Source: Anaerolineae bacterium (lineage in GTDB: Bacteria > Chloroflexota > Anaerolineae > 4572-78 > J111). From it: a stretch of DNA of 34,601 nucleotides. The notes beneath the pieces were generated by a model. The model did no database searches. It was not told the DNA's origin and saw only the letters and a program-made list of their open reading frames with translations. A program made the translations under genes and the position numbers. This document shows positions 22,595-29,404 of this stretch, piece by piece. The stretch spans positions 1-34,601 of the forward strand of contig JAGRBZ010000037.1 in the NCBI GenBank assembly GCA_020433805.1, written 5' to 3'. Numbering within the stretch: the first letter of the stretch is position 1; the number at the start of each line of letters is the position of its first letter.

Positions 22595-24958
22595 CTACAC
22601 CAAGGCACTGAGACGATTTTTGAGGCGGGCGATACCGGCTTCATCATCGATGGTTGACCACATATCTAAACTGGTCTGTAATTGCTCTTGGGCTTCTGCG
22701 TGGCGGCCCACATTGTGTAGCAGCCCACCGAACTGCTCCAGGGCCAGCGCCAACGCGCGATTTTCATCGAGCGGCCGAAGCAGGTTGATACTGCGGCGCA
22801 GTGTTTCTTCGGCCTCCGTATAGGACGCCAGCCGGTGCAGCAGTTGTCCCTGCCGCAGTAGAAGCGAACCGATCAAACCGGACACCTCCTTTGAATCGTC
22901 GCTGTCAGTAGCTGTGTTTTGAAGCTCCAAAACGGTCACCGATCGCTCAAACAGTCTGGCACCTTCCCACAATCGACCGCCCGTTTCATAAAACAAAAAC
23001 AGCCCGTCGAGGGCCAGGCGCACATCGGCGTAGCGACCGCGGATGAGGCTCCACTGCCAGCCGGCTAAAATGTTGTCGATGGCGGTTTCGATGGCGTCCA
23101 AAGCCTGGGGCTTGGAGTCGGTTTCAAATTCGGCTTGCCGTCGACGCAGCAGCGCGGCGTAGTAGCCGGCGTGCCGGTCGAGCGTATTTTCCAGTTCGGC
23201 GGGGTCGTCGGCCAGCTTTTTGGCGGCGTATTGTCTGAGCAGTTCGTGAACATCGTACTGGCCGGTTGCGGAGCGCCGCACCAGCGATTTATCGGCCAAA
23301 GCTGAAAGCGTTAGCAGCGACACGCCGGTTACGCGCTGGGCAGCTTCGCGATCAAAGCGACCGACAAACGCGCCAAATTTTTGAAAAACCTGCTGCTCAT
23401 CTGCCGACAGGAGTTCCCACGAGTAGTCGCAGACGGCCCGCAAGCTGCGGTGACGCTGCGGAATATTGCGCGTTGGCGCACTGAGAGCGCCCAGGTTGCG
23501 CTCGATGTCTTCGGCGATTTCCCGGCACGACAGCACGTGAACCCAGGCTGCGGCCAGCTCGATAGCCAGCGGCATGCCCTCCACCAGACGACAGATGCGG
23601 GCAATTTGGGTTAGGGCTTCGGCATCGGGGCTGAAGCCGGCGCGGGTGCTGTTGGCGCTTTGCAAAAAGAGCTGCATGGCGCTGTGGGTGGCGGTCGTTT
23701 GATCGTTATCGGGGGGGATGGGTAGGCCACCGACTTCGAAGACACGCTCGCCGTGAATATTCAATCGCTCGCGAGAGGTGACCAGCAGTTTGACCTCCGG
23801 GGCGGCCTGGAGAATATCGAGGATGAAATCAATGCCGCCATCGACCAGATGCTCGAAATTATCGAGGAAAAGCAGCAGTTCGCGGTTGCGAAGGTAATCG
23901 AGCAGTTGGGTTTTGGGGCGCTCGGAGCTGGAGACGGAAAGTTGCAGGGCTTCGATGATCGACGGCACCAAAGAGTCGGCTGACTGAACGGCCGCCAGGG
24001 GGACAAAGCAGACGCCGTTGAGAAAGACCGTTCGATTTTCCAGCGCCACTTGCGTGCCTAGCCGGGTTTTGCCGATGCCGCCGGGGCCAACCAGCGTCAC
24101 CACGCGGATGTCCGATTGGGTTAGATAACTGCTGAGCAGCATCAGTTCGGCGGTGCGGCCGACAAAAGGCGTATGCTGCGGCGGCAGATTGTGGGCACCA
24201 ACGGTTGAGATCGATTTGATGCGCTGGTAGAGAAGCGTAGTTTCCTCCAGCGGATCGACGCCTAATTCATCGGCCAGAATATGGCGGCAGCTTTCGTATT
24301 GGCGCAGGGCGGCATTGCGCTGGCCGGTGCGCACCAAGAGCAGCATCATCTGCCGGTGGGCTTCTTCGCTGAAGGAGTCTAGCTCGGTTAGCCGGGTGGC
24401 ATAATTGAGACCGAGCTGATAGTCTCCGCTGCGCAGATAGTAGGCCACCAACAGGTGCAACGCCTGGATGATAAAGTGGCGCAGACGTTCGCGTTCGAAG
24501 CGAGCCCATTCTTCAAAGCCCTGAGCATCGCGCAGATTAAAGCCGGCCAGGAAATCACCGTGGTATAACTCGACCGCGCGCTCGAGCTGTTTAACGGTCG
24601 TTCGCGAGAGATGATCGGCACCGGCTGCTTCATTTTGCAGCATCTCCGTAAGACTGGTCAGTTCGGCGACATCGAGCCAGTAATTGCTGTCGATGTTAAA
24701 CGCAACGGTTTGGCGACGGATATCGACATATTCGCCCAACTGCTGCCGCAGGCTGGTGAGGATAACGCGTAAATTGCCCATCGCTTTGCTTTGGGAGCGA
24801 TCATCCCAGAACATATCGCCCAGAGCCTCGCGCGATTGGGTGCGGCCCGTACAGACCAGATAGGCGACCAAGGCCTCGGCCTTACGGGAGACCAAGCCAT
24901 CGACCAGCCGATCATCTTCTTTTATGGCAACGCCGCCGAGCAGCCGAATCTCTAACAC
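22595..24958 (-). CDS. BTAD/SARP-type transcriptional regulator with STAND (NB-ARC-like) ATPase
   Basis: A 787-residue regulator. The N-terminal OmpR-like winged helix (about 1-85; LEIRLLGGVAI, LVSRKAEALVAYLV) and BTAD helical repeat domain (about 90-240; LYHGDFLAGF) match the AfsR/SARP design. The STAND ATPase follows, with P-loop GPGGIGKTRLG (about residue 290), Walker B LLLFLDNFEHL and GMPLAIELAAAWV. The tail has TPR-like helices. The frame extends to 25057, but a GTG at 24958 has AAGGA six bases upstream and matches the normal domain start. A TATAAT box lies between the two starts, so GTG is preferred. It is upstream of and parallel to the ABC-2 operon; a regulatory link is possible but unproven. 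Confidence 0.87.
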   Translation of the reverse strand: MLEIRLLGGVAIKEDDRLVDGLVSRKAEALVAYLVCTGRTQSREALGDMFWDDRSQSKAMGNLRVILTSLRQQLGEYVDIRRQTVAFNIDSNYWLDVAELTSLTEMLQNEAAGADHLSRTTVKQLERAVELYHGDFLAGFNLRDAQGFEEWARFERERLRHFIIQALHLLVAYYLRSGDYQLGLNYATRLTELDSFSEEAHRQMMLLLVRTGQRNAALRQYESCRHILADELGVDPLEETTLLYQRIKSISTVGAHNLPPQHTPFVGRTAELMLLSSYLTQSDIRVVTLVGPGGIGKTRLGTQVALENRTVFLNGVCFVPLAAVQSADSLVPSIIEALQLSVSSSERPKTQLLDYLRNRELLLFLDNFEHLVDGGIDFILDILQAAPEVKLLVTSRERLNIHGERVFEVGGLPIPPDNDQTTATHSAMQLFLQSANSTRAGFSPDAEALTQIARICRLVEGMPLAIELAAAWVHVLSCREIAEDIERNLGALSAPTRNIPQRHRSLRAVCDYSWELLSADEQQVFQKFGAFVGRFDREAAQRVTGVSLLTLSALADKSLVRRSATGQYDVHELLRQYAAKKLADDPAELENTLDRHAGYYAALLRRRQAEFETDSKPQALDAIETAIDNILAGWQWSLIRGRYADVRLALDGLFLFYETGGRLWEGARLFERSVTVLELQNTATDSDDSKEVSGLIGSLLLRQGQLLHRLASYTEAEETLRRSINLLRPLDENRALALALEQFGGLLHNVGRHAEAQEQLQTSLDMWSTIDDEAGIARLKNRLSALV

Positions 24959-24998
24959 ATCGTGTCCTTGTAAAGCTTGGGATAAGAGGGTAGAGGGT

Positions 24999-25004
24999 AT
25001 TATA
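24999..25004 (-). promoter_or_regulatory. -10 box (TATAAT) of the BTAD-STAND regulator
   Basis: A perfect TATAAT on the minus strand, about 40 bases upstream of the GTG start at 24958. The -35 region is poor (TTCGCC at 17-base spacing), so an activator or another sigma factor may be needed. Confidence 0.5.
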
Positions 25005-25095
25005 GCGAAAAAGTAGTGCTGGCGAAATATGCCGGGGCGGGCCATTTCTGAAAGCATCGTTGCTTGTGCTGTCCAACAATCTTTGTAAGTTATTC

Positions 25096-25225
25096 GTAAC
25101 TACTCAGGTATGTCATTTCGAGCGATGATAGGAGCGAGAAATCCCTCAGAAGAATGTTTGTAATTGAACGCTGTAGGGATTTCTCCGCCTTCGGCTACGA
25201 AATGACATGATAGCTGAGTAATTAC
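25096..25225. repeat. 130-base interspersed repeat with long nested inverted repeats
   Basis: GTAACTACTCAG (25096-25107) pairs with CTGAGTAATTAC (25214-25225) with one mismatch. TGTCATTTCG (25111-25120) pairs with CGAAATGACA (25198-25207), and GAGAAATCCCT pairs with AGGGATTTCTC in the centre. The words TGTCATTTCGAGCG and GAGAAATCCC are, from memory, common in interspersed repeats of several bacterial phyla. The element ends 2 bases before the stop of the next gene. Confidence 0.75.
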
Positions 25226-25227
25226 AG

Positions 25228-25479
25228 TTATTCTATATAGAAAGGAGGCCTTTCGCCTTGCGGCTCACCATTTTGGGCACCTGGGCGGACACTATGTCTT
25301 CTCTTCTTTTTTTCGCCTTCAAGAACAGCAGCGGCAATAAACCAGCCGATAAACGTTCCAAAAAGAGCGCCGACTCCGATCCTGAAGATGATATATTCAG
25401 TCGCGGTCCCCAGTCCCGTTCCAATGAACACGCCAATGATAAGTCCCATAAGAATGTAGTAACTAAATTTATGTTCCAT
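25228..25479 (-). CDS. Small glycine-zipper-like membrane protein
   Basis: An 83-residue protein with two hydrophobic helices rich in regularly spaced glycines (GLIIGVFIGTGLG at 12-24 and GVGALFGTFIGW at about 35-46), like glycine-zipper proteins. A charged C-terminal tail begins EGEKKKRR and then runs into Pro/Gly-rich sequence. The last residues are close to the neighbouring repeat. The start at 25479 has GGAG seven bases upstream; an earlier in-frame Met at 25521 lacks one. No family assignment is possible beyond this. Confidence 0.7.
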   Translation of the reverse strand: MEHKFSYYILMGLIIGVFIGTGLGTATEYIIFRIGVGALFGTFIGWFIAAAVLEGEKKKRRHSVRPGAQNGEPQGERPPFYIE

Positions 25480-25593
25480 GTTTATTCTCCATAAAGTATA
25501 TCGATACAGGTTCTTGATCATGTTTTTCCATTCTTATTATTAGTTTAAACCAAAAACAGTCCGAGCACACCCGTTACTTGGCGGAGTTGGTGG

Positions 25594-25609
25594 TTAGTCA
25601 AGTGACTAA
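25594..25609. promoter_or_regulatory. Palindrome TTAGTCAAGTGACTAA
   Basis: TTAGTCA and TGACTAA are perfect arms around AG, 115 bases upstream of the glycine-zipper gene start. The half-site TTAGTC equals that of the MntR-type operator at 6152-6167, but the spacing is two bases longer, so recognition by the same protein is doubtful. Confidence 0.45.
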
Positions 25610-25699
25610 TCTTTGACCTATTCAGTTAATTAGGTTGATAGCGCAAACCGAAATCGGTTACAAGGATGAGAACCAAATAGCTTTCTATTTCAGAGAGTA

Positions 25700-25740
25700 G
25701 TAATTGGTAACCGGTAATTAGAGATCGTCCTACCAATTAC
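25700..25740. repeat. Inverted repeat GTAATTGGTA / TACCAATTAC overlapping a gene end
   Basis: The 10-base arms at 25700-25709 and 25731-25740 are exact complements. More copies of the GGTAATTGG word lie between and beside them. The right arm contains the last codons and stop (TAG at 25732-25730) of the flavin monooxygenase gene. Confidence 0.75.
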
Positions 25741-27007
25741 CTGACTCAAACGTAGAGTAAAGGCGGGTCGCGCTGCCCAATCCCAAAAAGCCGGCGCTAA
25801 CGACGGCTGATCGAACCAATGCTTCGCCTACCAGCCGGGGCGAGGTGTTATGCTGCTCTTTTAAGGCCAGCCGCATCATGGTGATCAAGCCGGCCCATTC
25901 GCTGCTACGGATGGCCCATGCGTGCGCTTTGTGCGTGATCGACCGACCACCGGACGCTTGCTGGGCCAGAGCGTAACGCCGCAGATGTTTGACGACCACC
26001 TGGGCATCGACGCCCGCACCGCGTAAGGTGGTTGAGGCTACGCTGCGCTGTCTAATGAGGCCGACGTAGTACAACCCCGGCACGGTTGTGCTGACACCAC
26101 GTTGATGCAGCACACGTTCGGTTTCATCCAGCGCGCCCAAGCCCGCTAAGTAGGGCAGATGGGGCCGGTAGCCGGTGCCGAAGATAACCGCATCGACTTT
26201 TTCACGGTGGCCGTCGCTCCACATGACGCCGTCAGGGGTGAAGCTTTGAAAGAGCGCTTTTTGATCGGGTCGACCGGCCGCAATCTTGGCTTTAACTTCG
26301 CCGCTATCGTAAACCAGCATACTTTTTTCGCCTAACCACTGCCGGTTATCGAGGCCGGTCAGCCGTAACCAAAAGTGGATATCCTGCCCCAGCAGGTTCT
26401 GCGGTAAATAGCGAATTGGTCGCTGGGTCGATAACGTCACATTGGCGACCTGAGCTAGCTCCATACCGATATGTACGGCACCGTTAGCTCCGCCGACAAT
26501 GACGACGCGCTGACCGTGAAACGGTTCGGGGGTATGATAAGCGGCGGTGTGCAGCACGCGCCCTCGGTATTGGTCGCGACCGGGCAGGATAGGGATGTTG
26601 GGATGATGGAAAAAACCGGTAGCGGCTACGATAGTTCGAGCCAGGTAGCAGCCTCGACCCGCGACCAGCACACGAAAGAGCTTGCCAGTTTGTTCGATGT
26701 TGAGAACTTTGGCTTTGGTGATAACCGGCAGTTTGAAATGGGTTGCGTAGTGGCGCAAGTAAGCCGTCACCTCATCGCGAACCGGATAGCGGTTGGGATC
26801 GCCGGGAAACGGCAGGCCGGGCAGCGATGAATAGCGGGCCGGTGAATTCAAGGCCAGATTATCGTGGTAGTGAGGCCAGGAGCCAACCGGCTCGTCACTC
26901 GCTTCGAGAATAACAAAGCGCAGCCCGGCTTGCTGCAAGTGATAGCCAGCGGCCAAACCGGCCTGCCCCGCTCCGATGACGATGGTGTCGTAGATGGTGT
27001 TGTTCAT
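25730..27007 (-). CDS. Flavin-dependent monooxygenase (CzcO/COG2072 type)
   Basis: A 425-residue FAD- and NADPH-binding oxidoreductase of the flavin-containing monooxygenase group. It has FAD motif GAGQAG (12-17), the mid-protein RYSSLPGLPFPGD segment, a second nucleotide motif VVIVGGANGAVHIG (about residue 170; Ala replaces the common Ser) and the ATG-like FGTGYRPHLPYL. The C-terminal 70 residues after LRGAGVDAQVVVKHLRRY are an extension of unclear role. The start at 27007 has GAGGT five bases upstream; 34 further upstream codons lie in a repeat. It lies downstream of the cupin and DUF3237 genes on the same strand. The substrate is unknown. Confidence 0.88.
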   Translation of the reverse strand: MNNTIYDTIVIGAGQAGLAAGYHLQQAGLRFVILEASDEPVGSWPHYHDNLALNSPARYSSLPGLPFPGDPNRYPVRDEVTAYLRHYATHFKLPVITKAKVLNIEQTGKLFRVLVAGRGCYLARTIVAATGFFHHPNIPILPGRDQYRGRVLHTAAYHTPEPFHGQRVVIVGGANGAVHIGMELAQVANVTLSTQRPIRYLPQNLLGQDIHFWLRLTGLDNRQWLGEKSMLVYDSGEVKAKIAAGRPDQKALFQSFTPDGVMWSDGHREKVDAVIFGTGYRPHLPYLAGLGALDETERVLHQRGVSTTVPGLYYVGLIRQRSVASTTLRGAGVDAQVVVKHLRRYALAQQASGGRSITHKAHAWAIRSSEWAGLITMMRLALKEQHNTSPRLVGEALVRSAVVSAGFLGLGSATRLYSTFESGNW

Positions 27008-27060
27008 GATGTACCTCGTTTTCTTAGTCGTCTGTAAAATCATATTCGGCGAAATAGTGC

Positions 27061-27119
27061 GTAGTGCATATTCCGTAGTGGTCAGATTACAATGATACGC
27101 ACTACGCAATACGCACTAC
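27061..27119. repeat. Inverted repeat of GTAGTGCGTATT words
   Basis: GTAGTGCATATTCCGTAGTG (27061-27080) is matched on the other strand by 27100-27119 in 18 of 20 positions, with a 19-base loop. It lies 54 bases upstream of the monooxygenase start. Confidence 0.8.
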
Positions 27120-27163
27120 ATCCGGTGAGAATGTTATCTCATTTATATCTTGCTTTTTCCTTC

Positions 27164-27673
27164 CTAAGCCGCGTAAACGTGCATTACCACTTTACCTGTC
27201 TTCCAATCGACCCAGCCGCGTCCCCAGCCTTGAACCTGGTTGAGCCAAGCATATTTGGACGAGGTGGTTACAAATTCGAAGTTAAGGCGCATTTGAGCAA
27301 TGCGCTCTTCATCGTCCGGATCGGGAGCGATGAGGATACCGTCTTCATAGAGGTCGATGATTTCGCCGTCGTCAGTATCGAGGTGGGCGTGCAGATCGAG
27401 TTTAAAGCGGCCATCGGCGCGAACCGTCAGGTAATCGACCCCGACGATCTTTCCCTTCATGCGTGGCCCTGCAAAGGTGCCTTCAAAAGAGATATCGAAG
27501 CGGGCACCGGTTAGCGGGATTTCTGCTTTGCCGCTTGTCAGATCGGCCCAGCTAATGCCGTATTCGACTAAGCCGGTGAGATGGACATCTTCGTCGAAAA
27601 GGTGCTCGCTGACGGGGATGGTTAGTTGTTTTTGTTCGGTAACTTCTTCTATGAGTTGTTGTTGGGCGTACAT
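27164..27673 (-). CDS. DUF3237 family protein
   Basis: A 169-residue protein whose middle (GARFDISFEGTFAGPRMKGKIVGVDYLTVRADGRFKLDLHAHLDTDDGEIIDL) is the DUF3237 signature: a beta-barrel domain of unknown function found mostly in secondary or aromatic metabolism contexts. The N-terminal 40 residues (QQQLIEEVTEQKQLTIPVSEHLFDED) and the end (WGRGWVDWKTGKVVMHVY) are also family-like. The start at 27673 has AGGAG eight bases upstream; the open frame reaches 27895 but crosses a hairpin and overlaps the cupin gene. It is probably co-transcribed with the cupin and monooxygenase genes. Confidence 0.85.
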   Translation of the reverse strand: MYAQQQLIEEVTEQKQLTIPVSEHLFDEDVHLTGLVEYGISWADLTSGKAEIPLTGARFDISFEGTFAGPRMKGKIVGVDYLTVRADGRFKLDLHAHLDTDDGEIIDLYEDGILIAPDPDDEERIAQMRLNFEFVTTSSKYAWLNQVQGWGRGWVDWKTGKVVMHVYAA

Positions 27674-27732
27674 TTTTAGACTCCTTGGTTTTCTTAAGAT
27701 TAGTAGAATAATTTCAACGATAACGAACGTGG

Positions 27733-27769
27733 GAGATGAGGAGATTTTTAGAACCAATCTCCTCATCTC
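27733..27769. repeat. Intergenic GAGAT-word inverted repeat, copy 3
   Basis: GAGATGAGGAGATT (27733-27746) and AATCTCCTCATCTC (27756-27769) are exact 14-base arms with a 9-base loop. It sits between the cupin and DUF3237 genes and has the same words as the copies at 1161 and 4346. Confidence 0.88.
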
Positions 27770-27824
27770 TGATCTCCAATGAATTTTTGATGATGTTATA
27801 TCCTGGAACGATTGATAGGTAGGA

Positions 27825-28253
27825 CTACGCCGGCTGGGCGAAGACAACTTCGGTATCGACCACGTGGGAGTTGAACGGCTGCCAGGCGTTATCAAAGGTG
27901 GCGACCAGGCGCGGGCTACCGAAGAAGCCGGCTACTTTGGCGGTTTCCTGACCGATATTGCGCAGGTCGTGCGGCACCATTGTCGGCACGATAGCCAGGT
28001 CGCCCTGTGCGAGTTGGCCCTGCTCATCACCAACCGTTACTTCGACGGTACCGGCGACGATGAAGAGAACTTCTTCGGCGCTGTCGGTGTGGCGGCCCAG
28101 GTGATCGCCAGGGGCCAGTTCGAAATAGACGATGCTCGAATTCTCGGTGCCGAGCGGGCCGGCTAAGGGAAAGGTGGATTGGCAGCGCTGCGTTGCGTCG
28201 TTTTCAGTCCATGTTTCTTGCAGTTGTAAATTGTTTAAGCTTGCGGTAATCAT
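27825..28253 (-). CDS. Cupin domain protein
   Basis: A 142-residue single-domain cupin. Motif 1 is GDHLGRHTDSAEEVLFIVAG: the second His of the usual HxH is Asp, and the Glu is kept. Motif 2 is GDLAIVPTMVPHDLRN with its His and Asn. So a metal site of His, Asp/Glu and His is possible. The C-terminal part FFGSPRLVATFDNAWQPF resembles small cupins that act as enzymes on aromatic or polyketide-like compounds. The substrate is unknown. AAGGAG lies eight bases before the ATG. It is the first of the three minus-strand genes cupin, DUF3237 and monooxygenase. Confidence 0.9.
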   Translation of the reverse strand: MITASLNNLQLQETWTENDATQRCQSTFPLAGPLGTENSSIVYFELAPGDHLGRHTDSAEEVLFIVAGTVEVTVGDEQGQLAQGDLAIVPTMVPHDLRNIGQETAKVAGFFGSPRLVATFDNAWQPFNSHVVDTEVVFAQPA

Positions 28254-28609
28254 TGTGTTGTCTCCTTGACGAAATAAAATTGATTAGATGGTCAACATCT
28301 TATCAAACAATGGAGACAAGTTCAGTAGACGAAAGTCAACCTTAGGGTTGATATGGGGTGAGGGGAGCGTAAACCCTGCCGAAGCAGGTTTGGATTGGCT
28401 TAACTCGTATTGTTTTGACGATGACCGCTGAGAAGGTTTCGCCGGAATTTCCGAAAGAATGGTCATTGTCTTATTTTGTTTGGCTAAGATGGTTTTGAGG
28501 CTATTGTGGAGGGATTAGGTTACAGCAGGAAAATATACTGAGCTAGCGATAAATGGTGATTGTGGATTTTAAGAGCTTATTCTAACCTGCGTGATTTTAC
28601 GAGCTGTTT
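28254..28609. other. Intergenic region with a UUCG-type hairpin
   Basis: No gene is accepted. On the minus strand CCTGC-TTCG-GCAGG (28388-28375) forms a very stable tetraloop hairpin flanked by AAA and GTTT. A second small inverted repeat, TCAACC/GGTTGA (28336-28351), lies next to it. It is about 120 bases upstream of the cupin gene and could be a terminator for the broken DUF5615 gene or a repeat. No good promoter for the cupin gene was found. Confidence 0.5.
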
Positions 28610-28848
28610 TTATGACTTACGGCGGCGGATACGAACGGCTTTTGAGGTTACTACAGAAAATGCGTTAAGCAACTCACCAAAATCTTTATCGGCGGTTATC
28701 AATAATACGGCAGCTTGATTTGCTAAATCCAACACCGCTTCATCGGAGATCCCTGGTGCCACTCAGCAACATAGTGAACAAAATGGCCCACTTGTCGAAG
28801 GTGGGTAACAATAGGTCCATCGATACCTTCATCGGCCAGAATATTCAA
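28610..28848 (-). pseudogene. DUF5615 (PIN-like) toxin gene with single-base frameshift
   Basis: Reading from a TTG at 28848, which overlaps the antitoxin stop, the first part encodes NILADEGIDGPIVTHLRQVG then HFVHYVAEW. In the next frame the sequence continues GISDEAVLDLANQAAVLLIT followed by ADKDFGELL, ending at a TAA (28612-28610). Adding one A between 28761 and 28762 restores VAEMAPGISDEA, the family pattern, and a protein of about 79 residues. The acidic PIN-like residues (ADEG and TADKDF) remain. It is a broken toxin-like gene, unless the base is a sequencing error. Confidence 0.8.
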
Positions 28849-29087
28849 GGGGTTGTCTCAACAAAGGGATAAATAACATCGGCCCGTAATGCTTCGGCAG
28901 CAAAGGCCAATGCAGCCTGAATAGCTTCACGCGTTAAACGCGGATGCGCTTCCAAAATTTCCTCGACAGTTTCACCCGCTGCTAATTTTTCTAAAATCAG
29001 TTCAACTGTAATTCGAGTTCCCGCAATTGTGGGTTTGCCCATCATAATTGCCGGATCAGAGACAACGAATGGTATTTGCGATGCCAT
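28845..29087 (-). CDS. DUF433 antitoxin-like protein
   Basis: An 80-residue DUF433 protein with the typical core VSDPAIMMGKPTIAGTRITV, then ELILEKLAAGETVEEILEAHPRLTREAIQAALAFAAE. This is a helical DNA-binding-type fold used by antitoxins paired with DUF5615 PIN-like proteins. The ATG at 29087 has AGGAG six bases upstream; a GTG six codons earlier overlaps that site and was not used. The gene overlaps the start of the broken DUF5615 frame by four bases, the usual antitoxin-first order. It may now be an orphan antitoxin. Confidence 0.9.
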   Translation of the reverse strand: MASQIPFVVSDPAIMMGKPTIAGTRITVELILEKLAAGETVEEILEAHPRLTREAIQAALAFAAEALRADVIYPFVETTP

Positions 29088-29404
29088 TTTAATCTCCTGC
29101 TTCACGCTAAATCATTTAAAGTTATGTAAGTGTTCAGTCTAAGCTTTTACTGATCTTGCTGCGCTATTCAAAAACTTCAATCGACAAAAGCTTTTCAAGA
29201 AATAATTATTAATTATCCCTTATTGATTGTCAATTGCTGCTTATTTCGCTTTCCTTGATGGAAGCGTTCAGTTCGATTCAAGCAATGTTTAGCTCCGTAT
29301 GTTTTCTAAAAGAGATTGGGACCGCATCGTTACCTTGTTTTGAGCAGCCTCTCTCTGCTAACGAAAACAACCTTCACGACCTATGCGACGTTACTCCTTC
29401 GATT
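29088..29404. other. Intergenic region between the DUF433 gene and the LuxR-STAND regulator
   Basis: No gene is seen. It contains the candidate promoter for the DUF433 pair at 29205-29233 and an AT-rich stretch before it. The plus-strand frame starting at 29234 runs into the regulator gene on the other strand and is not protein-like. No terminator was found for the LuxR-type gene that ends at 29405. Confidence 0.4.
29205..29233 (-). promoter_or_regulatory. Promoter candidate for the DUF433-DUF5615 pair
   Basis: On the minus strand TTGACA (29233-29228), a 17-base spacer and AATAAT (29210-29205). The leader to the ATG at 29087 would be about 110 bases. The -35 is perfect and the -10 matches moderately. 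Confidence 0.5.

Noticed and set aside
24959..25057. Longer N-terminus for the BTAD-STAND regulator
   Set aside because: It contains a TATAAT promoter box. The GTG at 24958 has a good Shine-Dalgarno and starts at the domain boundary.
28284..28466. 60-codon minus-strand frame upstream of the cupin gene
   Set aside because: There is no binding site, and it runs across the UUCG hairpin.
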